Below are positions 6,341 through 10,982 of a stretch of 10,982 nt of DNA, piece by piece (positions within the stretch are counted from its first letter, which is position 1; every line of letters starts with the position of its first letter). The notes under the pieces were generated by a model that searched no databases, had not been told where the DNA came from, and saw nothing but the letters and a program-made list of their open reading frames with translations. Position numbers and translations under genes: made by a program. Origin of the DNA: JBFWYO01 sp050186335 (GTDB lineage Bacteria > Pseudomonadota > Alphaproteobacteria > Bin65); assembly GCA_050186335.1 (NCBI GenBank), contig JBFWYO010000117.1, positions 1 through 10,982 on the forward strand. The letters are read 5' to 3'.

Positions 6341-7192
6341 ATGCCTAGCGCGACGCTCCTCGGACAATCGATCCTGTCCGGTCTTTTCATCGGCGGCCTG
6401 TACGGGCTCATGGGCCTCGGCCTCTCGCTGTCGTGGGGCTATCTGCGGCTGATCAACCTGACGCACTTCGCGCTGGTGTTTCTCGGCGGCTATCTGACCT
6501 ACCAGTGGACCGGCACGTACGGCATCAACCCGTTCGTCGCCATGCTGCTGATCATGCCGTGCTTCTTCCTGCTCGGCCTGGCCATGCAATGGCTGTTCGC
6601 GCGGTTCAACGTCGACGAGTTCGCCTCGCTGCTGGTCACCTTCGGCCTGACCATCATCATCGAAAGCGGGATTCAGTGGATCTGGACCGCCGATTTCAGA
6701 AAACTGGAATACGAGCCGGCCAGCGCTTCGGTAAAGGTCGGCGCGATCTACATCCCGCTTATGGAGGCGCTGCTGCTGATCGTGGCGGCGGCGCTGTCGT
6801 TCGCCACCTGGGCGTGGCTGCGCTTCACCTTCATGGGCAAGGCGATGCGCGCCAGCGCCGAGAACCCGGATATCGCCGCCGCGTTCGGCATCCAGCACAA
6901 GCGCCTGGCGCTGCTGCTGTCCGGCGTCAGCGCCGCGTTCGCCGGCGTAGCCGGCACGTTCGTGGCGCTGGTCTCGACGCTCACGCCGCAGCAAATGTAC
7001 GCCTGGATCGGCGTCGTGTTCGCGGTGGTGATCTTGGGCAAGCTGGGCAGTCCCCTGGGCGTGCTGGTCGCCGGCATCGCCATCGGGGTCAGCGAAGCGA
7101 TCGCGATGGCGTTCACCGCGCCCTCATGGGCGCCGTTGGTGTCGTTCACCCTGCTTATTCTGATCCTCGTGCTGCGGCCGAGCAGGATCTGA
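6341..7192 (+). CDS. livH: LivH-like inner-membrane permease of the HAAT ABC importer
   Basis: A 283-residue, very hydrophobic protein of normal LivH length. Hydrophobic segments lie near residues 7-31, 36-54, 64-85, 93-115, 136-160, 187-211, 220-233, 236-258 and 263-278. The family's opening (ILSGLFIGGLYGLMGLGLSL) is clear, and the cytoplasmic loop KAMRASAENPDIAAAFGI (167-184) is the conserved segment that contacts the ATPases. It forms half of the translocation path, with the LivM part of the next gene as the other half. It starts 22 bp after the binding-protein stop with only a weak ribosome site, in keeping with lower expression than the binding protein, and ends 1 bp before the next gene, so the two are probably translationally coupled. 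Confidence 0.94.
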   Translation: MPSATLLGQSILSGLFIGGLYGLMGLGLSLSWGYLRLINLTHFALVFLGGYLTYQWTGTYGINPFVAMLLIMPCFFLLGLAMQWLFARFNVDEFASLLVTFGLTIIIESGIQWIWTADFRKLEYEPASASVKVGAIYIPLMEALLLIVAAALSFATWAWLRFTFMGKAMRASAENPDIAAAFGIQHKRLALLLSGVSAAFAGVAGTFVALVSTLTPQQMYAWIGVVFAVVILGKLGSPLGVLVAGIAIGVSEAIAMAFTAPSWAPLVSFTLLILILVLRPSRI

Positions 7193-7193
7193 C

Positions 7194-8981
7194 GTGCAAA
7201 AGCGCGCCACCCTCGCAACGCTCGCCGCGGTCACCGTGGTATTGGCCGCGCTGCCGCTGCTGCATCCGCCGGCGTTCTTCGAATCGCTGTTGTATCTCGT
7301 GTTCTATTGGGTGGCGCTGGCCACCTCGTGGGCGATCCTGAGCGGCTTCTCCGGCTATTTCTCGCTCGGCCACGGCGCCTTCTTCGGCGTCGGCATGTAC
7401 ACGACCGCAACCTTCACCGCCAAGCTCGGCCTGCCGTTCGTCTGGACGCTGCTGGCCGCCGGCGTGCTCTCGGCGCTGCTCGGCATCGGCATGGGCGCGG
7501 TGATCTTCCGCGTGCGCCGCCTGCGCGGCGAATTGTTCGCGCTGCTGACGCTCGCGGTCACCTTCGTGCTCGCGACCATCGTGCTGAATACGCCGATCGA
7601 CGGCGGGCCGGGCGTGTTTCTCAGCGGCGTGCCGATCCCCAAGATCTACGCCAATGCCGGTTCGACGATCTACGTGTTCGGGCTGATCGTCGCCATGGCG
7701 TGCCTCGCGATCGCCTATCTGGTGCAGTACGGCAAGCTCGGCCGCGGCCTGTTCGCGATCGCCGACGACGAGGACGTCGCCGAAGTGATGGGTGTGGCGA
7801 CCTATCGCTTCAAGATCGTCGCGTTCGGCATTTCCTGCTTCATGGCCGGCGTGGTCGGCGGCATCCATTCGGTGTTCGTCAGCTACGTGACGGTCAGCGA
7901 GACGTTCTCGATTTCCATCCCCGTGTTCGTCGTGCTGATGTGCATTCTGGGCGGCGCGCGCCACTGGCTCGGGCCGGCGGTCGGCGCGGCGTTCGTCACC
8001 GGCCTGAACTATGCGTTCATCGGCGGCGACATGGCGCTGGCCGGCCGCGCCATCATCGGTTTCACGCTGATCATCGTGATCCTGTTCCTGCCGCACGGCG
8101 TGCTCGGCTACCTGGCCAAGAAATTCCGCCGCGCGTTCGCCCCGCCCGCCGCGGCGGTTGCGCCCGCCGCGATCCTCGCCTCCGCCGCGCCGGCATCGAC
8201 CGTATCCGCGGCACCGCACGAGCCCGCGCCGCCGCGCGCCGCGCCGGCGGCCGGCAAGGAGCTGCTGCGCTGCGAGAACATCGAACTGTCGTTCGGCGCG
8301 CTGCGCGCGCTGGGCGGCGTGTCGTTCGACGTGCGCCAGGGCGAAATCCTCGGCCTGATCGGGCCGAACGGTTCGGGCAAGTCGACCATGGTCAACGTGG
8401 TCAGCGGCTTCTACCAGCCGCACGCCGGGCGCATCGTGTTCGACGGCGCCGACATCGCGCATGCCACCGGCCATGAAAAGGCGCGGCTCGGCATCGCGCG
8501 CACGTACCAGATTCCGCGCCCGTTCCCGCGCCTGACCGTGCTGGAGAATGCGACCCTGCCGGCGATGTTCGGCGCCGCCGCGCTGTCGCCCGCCGAAGCC
8601 GAGGGCGAGGCGCGGCACTGGCTCGAATTCGTCGGCCTGGCCGACCGCATGCACGCGCTGCCGACCGCGCTCAACCTGCATCAGCGCAAGTTCCTCGAGC
8701 TTGCCCGCGCGCTCGCCTCGCGGCCGCGCCTGCTGCTGTTGGACGAAGTGCTGTCCGGCCTGACGCCGACCGAGATCGGCAACGCGATCGCGCTGATCCG
8801 GCGCATCCGCGACCGGGGGGCGACGATCATCTTCATCGAGCACAATATCCGCGCCGTGCTGGGGCTGACCGATCGTCTCGTGGTGCTCAATTACGGCCAG
8901 GTGATCGCCGCCGGGCTGCCGCGCGACGTGATGAACGATCCGGAAGTCGTCACCGCCTATCTGGGGAAGCCCCATGTTTGA
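7194..8981 (+). CDS. livM-livG: LivM-LivG fusion: permease plus ATPase of the HAAT ABC importer
   Basis: A single 595-residue protein joining two normally separate subunits. Residues 1-310 are a LivM permease, with FSGYFSLGHGAFFGVGMYT at 52-70, several membrane segments and the ATPase-contact loop GRGLFAIADDEDVAEVMGV at 183-201. Residues about 312-354 are an Ala/Pro-rich linker. Residues 356-595 are a LivG ATPase: Walker A GPNGSGKST (390-398), Q-loop Q439, Walker B LLLLDE (513-518) and switch H550. The ABC signature is degenerate, LNLHQ (493-497) in place of LSGGQ, so the Ser and second Gly that grip ATP are missing. Similar loss occurs in other HAAT ATPases, where the LivF partner keeps the intact signature. 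It starts at GTG one base after the livH stop and overlaps livF by 8 bp. There is no frameshift at the junction: the linker reads cleanly in frame. Confidence 0.93.
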   Translation: MQKRATLATLAAVTVVLAALPLLHPPAFFESLLYLVFYWVALATSWAILSGFSGYFSLGHGAFFGVGMYTTATFTAKLGLPFVWTLLAAGVLSALLGIGMGAVIFRVRRLRGELFALLTLAVTFVLATIVLNTPIDGGPGVFLSGVPIPKIYANAGSTIYVFGLIVAMACLAIAYLVQYGKLGRGLFAIADDEDVAEVMGVATYRFKIVAFGISCFMAGVVGGIHSVFVSYVTVSETFSISIPVFVVLMCILGGARHWLGPAVGAAFVTGLNYAFIGGDMALAGRAIIGFTLIIVILFLPHGVLGYLAKKFRRAFAPPAAAVAPAAILASAAPASTVSAAPHEPAPPRAAPAAGKELLRCENIELSFGALRALGGVSFDVRQGEILGLIGPNGSGKSTMVNVVSGFYQPHAGRIVFDGADIAHATGHEKARLGIARTYQIPRPFPRLTVLENATLPAMFGAAALSPAEAEGEARHWLEFVGLADRMHALPTALNLHQRKFLELARALASRPRLLLLDEVLSGLTPTEIGNAIALIRRIRDRGATIIFIEHNIRAVLGLTDRLVVLNYGQVIAAGLPRDVMNDPEVVTAYLGKPHV

Positions 8982-9687
8982 GGCACGCGCCCTGCATGTC
9001 GGCTACGGCGATGCGCCCGCGCTGTGGGACATCTCGCTGACCATCGGGCCGGGCGAACTGGTCGCCGTGGTCGGCCCGAACGGCGCCGGCAAGACGACTC
9101 TGATCAATGCCATCGCGCGGCTGCTGCCGATCACCAGCGGCACGCTGAACCTGAACGGGGCCGACGTCACGCACGCCTCGCCGCAGGCCATGTGCAACCA
9201 CGGCGTGGCGCTGATCCCCGAGGGGCGGCGCCTGTTCGTCGGCCTGTCGGTCGAGGAAAATCTCGAGATCGGCTGCTACCGCGCCGCCGCGCGCCCGCGG
9301 CGCAGGCAGAACATGGAGCGCATGTTCGAGATGTTCCCGATCCTGCGCGAGCGGCGCAAGCAGTTGGCCGGCACCATGTCGGGCGGGCAGCAGCAGATGG
9401 TGGCGATCGCGCGCGCGCTGATGGCCGAGCCGCGCCTGCTGCTGATCGACGAGCCGTCGCTCGGCTTGGCGCCGGCGATCGTGCAGTCAGTGTTCGAGGC
9501 GATCCGCGCGATCCATGCCCAGGGCGTTTCGATCCTGCTGATCGAGCAAAACGTCGCCAACGCGCTCGACGTCGCCCAGCGCGCCTACGTGCTCGAGGGC
9601 GGCCGCATCGTTTCGGTCGGCAAGCCGGACGAGCTGCTGGCGCAGAAACACATCCGCGAGGCGTATCTGGGCGAGGGGACGAGCTAA
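8974..9687 (+). CDS. livF: LivF-like ATPase of the HAAT ABC importer
   Basis: A 237-residue ATPase of standard LivF size. It has Walker A GPNGAGKTT (34-42), the LivF hallmark IPEGRRLFVGLSVEENL (81-97), an intact signature MSGGQ (135-139), Walker B LLLIDE (155-160), and IEQN (190-193) with Gln at the switch position, which is normal for LivF. It pairs with the LivG domain of the preceding fusion to drive transport from the cytoplasmic face. The ATG lies 8 bp inside the end of the fusion gene, with GGGGA just upstream, which points to translational coupling. It is the last gene of the importer operon. No convincing terminator follows. Confidence 0.95.
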   Translation: MFEARALHVGYGDAPALWDISLTIGPGELVAVVGPNGAGKTTLINAIARLLPITSGTLNLNGADVTHASPQAMCNHGVALIPEGRRLFVGLSVEENLEIGCYRAAARPRRRQNMERMFEMFPILRERRKQLAGTMSGGQQQMVAIARALMAEPRLLLIDEPSLGLAPAIVQSVFEAIRAIHAQGVSILLIEQNVANALDVAQRAYVLEGGRIVSVGKPDELLAQKHIREAYLGEGTS

Positions 9688-9885
9688 GCACGCAGCGGAT
9701 TTGGATTGCGGAACGGAATCGGCGTTATCCTTAATAATTAGTTATCAATCGCATTGATGACTCTACTTCGATTCAATCGGTTTACGCGCCGCGCGAAAAG
9801 CGGCAGAATTATTTTCGGTGCTCTGCGGCGCGATAGGCGAAGCGGTCTACCGCCCGCAAAAAAGGCAGCAACGCGGGAGAGTCGC
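9688..9885 (+). promoter_or_regulatory. AT-rich intergenic region before the putative outer-membrane protein
   Basis: This 198-bp gap is clearly richer in A/T than the genes around it, above all at 9725-9785. It holds the inverted repeat listed separately and a weak GCCGC/GCGGC hairpin at 9788-9804 followed by AGAATTATTTT. I found no well-spaced -35/-10 pair. A ribosome site (GGGAGAG) lies just before the ATG at 9886. An upstream ATG at 9754 is in frame, but the 44 codons it adds are basic and unlike a signal peptide, so I treat them as untranslated. Confidence 0.4.
9741..9761. promoter_or_regulatory. Inverted repeat upstream of the putative outer-membrane protein gene
   Basis: GTTATCAAT-CGC-ATTGATGAC has 9-bp arms with one mismatch (a G-U pair in RNA); the inner ATCAAT/ATTGAT arms are perfect. 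It could be an operator, or the remnant of a weak terminator after livF. No T-run follows, so I favour a DNA-binding site. Confidence 0.35.
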
Positions 9886-10971
9886 ATGAAATTTCGTGGA
9901 CTTCTTTTGGCAGGCGCGGCAAGTGCGGCGCTGATCGGAACGGCGCAGTTGCAATCGGCCGGCGCGGAAACGCTGCCGATGATTCCGCAGACCGGGGTCG
10001 TGGCACTGAGCGACTTTTTTTATATGTCGATCGGCGGTACGGCGCAGGTGGTCGAACTGCCGAAATTCAACTATGGGCGACACTATAACTTCTTGGCGAA
10101 TACATATACGGACGTGTACGCCGACCGTAACCGCGTCATCACCGGCGGGCCCGCCATCACCATCGGCTATAACCTGCCGTGGAACATTGGCACACGGCCG
10201 CGCGTGGAATTTGCCGCCATGGCCAATTTCGGCATGGTGCGCGACCAGGTCGACTCGATCGCAGCGCCTATGACGCGGGCCTTTTTTCCCACCGATCTGG
10301 ACACCGGCGCGCCCCTTGTCGGGACTTTTGCCGACGCGCAACGCATCGATCTGCGTATCATCCACGAGAACGCCGACGGCACGGTGCGCGTCAAGACCGA
10401 CATTCCGATCGGCGGCATGTTCACGTTGTCGCCGTCGGTCGGCGCGGTGTTCGGCTGGACGCAGACGCGCTACGACGTGACCAGCCGGGCGCTCTGGACC
10501 GCCGCCGCGGCCGATTACAACAACGTCTTGAAGGAATCATTGACCACCTGGCGCGGCGGGGCGGAGATCGGCTTCGACGCGACCTTGTCGCTCGGCCAGA
10601 ATTTCAAGCTGCACGGCGGCATGACCGGCGCCGCGTTCTACCAGCATAGTCACATCAAGGCGAGCGAGTGCCGGGGGATTTCGTTCCCGCCCGGCGTGCA
10701 GCCGGCATGCTCGCTGCCGGTTCCGCCGCAGCCGAGGCCGGCCAACGTGGCCGACGAGAATTACGGCGTGCGCGCCGGCGCTTCGCTCGGCGCCACTGTC
10801 TCGACCGGCTGGATGAACATCACGTTCATGGGTACCGGGTCGTATAATATCAACATGCCGCAGATCGAGAACCCGCGCTTCCTCGAACAGCCGCAGAAGG
10901 GCGTGAAAGTCGGTTGGGAAGACCGGTTCTCCTACGGCGGCTACATCATGGCGACGTTCCCGCTGAACTGA
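9886..10971 (+). CDS. Exported beta-rich protein, probable outer-membrane beta-barrel, family not recognised
   Basis: A 361-residue protein I cannot assign to a named family. Residues 1-27 look like a Sec signal peptide with cleavage after AGA (25-27). The mature chain shows alternating hydrophobic/polar strands with Gly and aromatic residues, for example PAITIGYNLPWN (89-100), RVEFAAMANFGMVRD (106-120), FTLSPSVGAVFGWTQTRYDV (179-198), GGAEIGFDATLSLGQNFKLHGGMTGAAFY (224-252) and MNITFMGTGSYNINM (310-324). It ends GGYIMATFPLN, near but not identical to the aromatic end of typical porins. The only two cysteines, C262 and C275, flank a Pro-rich stretch that may be a disulfide-closed surface loop. 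A channel for the locus's substrate is a plausible guess from position only; it has its own leader and may be a separate unit. The start is set by GGGAGAG and the signal peptide. Confidence 0.75.
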   Translation: MKFRGLLLAGAASAALIGTAQLQSAGAETLPMIPQTGVVALSDFFYMSIGGTAQVVELPKFNYGRHYNFLANTYTDVYADRNRVITGGPAITIGYNLPWNIGTRPRVEFAAMANFGMVRDQVDSIAAPMTRAFFPTDLDTGAPLVGTFADAQRIDLRIIHENADGTVRVKTDIPIGGMFTLSPSVGAVFGWTQTRYDVTSRALWTAAAADYNNVLKESLTTWRGGAEIGFDATLSLGQNFKLHGGMTGAAFYQHSHIKASECRGISFPPGVQPACSLPVPPQPRPANVADENYGVRAGASLGATVSTGWMNITFMGTGSYNINMPQIENPRFLEQPQKGVKVGWEDRFSYGGYIMATFPLN

Positions 10972-10982
10972 CGCGGGCGGGT

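Noticed and set aside
4984..6411. A 475-codon minus-strand frame opposite the binding protein
   Set aside because: Same shadow effect; it also runs over the intergenic leader and the start of livH.
8120..8260. Low-complexity Ala/Pro stretch in the LivM-LivG gene as a sign of frameshift or assembly error
   Set aside because: The frame is open and consistent on both sides, both domains are complete, and such linkers are expected between fused subunits.
7155..8975. A 606-codon open frame on the minus strand opposite the LivM-LivG gene
   Set aside because: It is an antisense shadow of strong G/C third-position bias: the product is dominated by Arg, Ala, Asp, His and Gln with no fold-like pattern, and the plus strand encodes unmistakable permease and ATPase motifs.
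9541..9560. Gln192 instead of His in the switch loop of LivF as a defect
   Set aside because: IEQN is the normal form in LivF-type ATPases.

Overview
The window looks like chromosomal DNA from a GC-rich, diderm (Gram-negative) bacterium, most likely an alpha- or betaproteobacterium. The reasons are strong G/C bias at third codon positions, Sec/Tat-type exported proteins, a lipoprotein signal, an apparent outer-membrane beta-barrel protein, and Shine-Dalgarno-led operons. The genus cannot be named from the sequence alone. No rRNA, tRNA, CRISPR array, insertion sequence, integrase or phage gene was seen.

Layout. (1) 1-1542, minus strand: a leftward operon of a phytanoyl-CoA-dioxygenase-like Fe(II)/2-oxoglutarate oxygenase, then the first 227 residues of a periplasmic substrate-binding protein that runs off the left edge. 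(2) 1543-1698: an AT-rich divergent control region with a good sigma70-type promoter and a palindrome at its predicted start point. (3) 1699-3737, plus strand: a GntR/FCD regulator followed 11 bp later by a soluble bacterial cytochrome P450. (4) 3738-4895: a leader with a small hairpin, then a cyclase-family (KynB/isatin-hydrolase fold) hydrolase carrying a lipoprotein signal, closed by a strong intrinsic terminator at 4922-4971. (5) 5089-9687: a complete branched-chain-amino-acid-type (HAAT) ABC importer operon: binding protein, LivH-like permease, a LivM-LivG permease/ATPase fusion, and LivF-like ATPase. (6) 9886-10971: an exported, beta-rich, probably outer-membrane protein of unknown family.

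How they may work together. HAAT importers carry branched-chain amino acids, but many relatives carry aromatic acids, amides, urea or other small organic acids. Here the importer lies beside two oxygenases (P450 and PhyH-type), a membrane-anchored metal hydrolase, a probable outer-membrane protein and a metabolite-sensing GntR repressor. The simplest reading is an uptake-and-oxidation locus for a small organic compound. The outer-membrane protein would let it in, the lipoprotein hydrolase would open a ring or cleave an amide or ester outside the inner membrane, the ABC system would import the product, and the oxygenases would act on it in the cytoplasm. The substrate cannot be read from the sequence. 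The individual families are known. The combination, the lipoprotein form of the cyclase, the fused LivM-LivG with a degraded ABC signature, and the unassigned barrel are the parts most worth following up.
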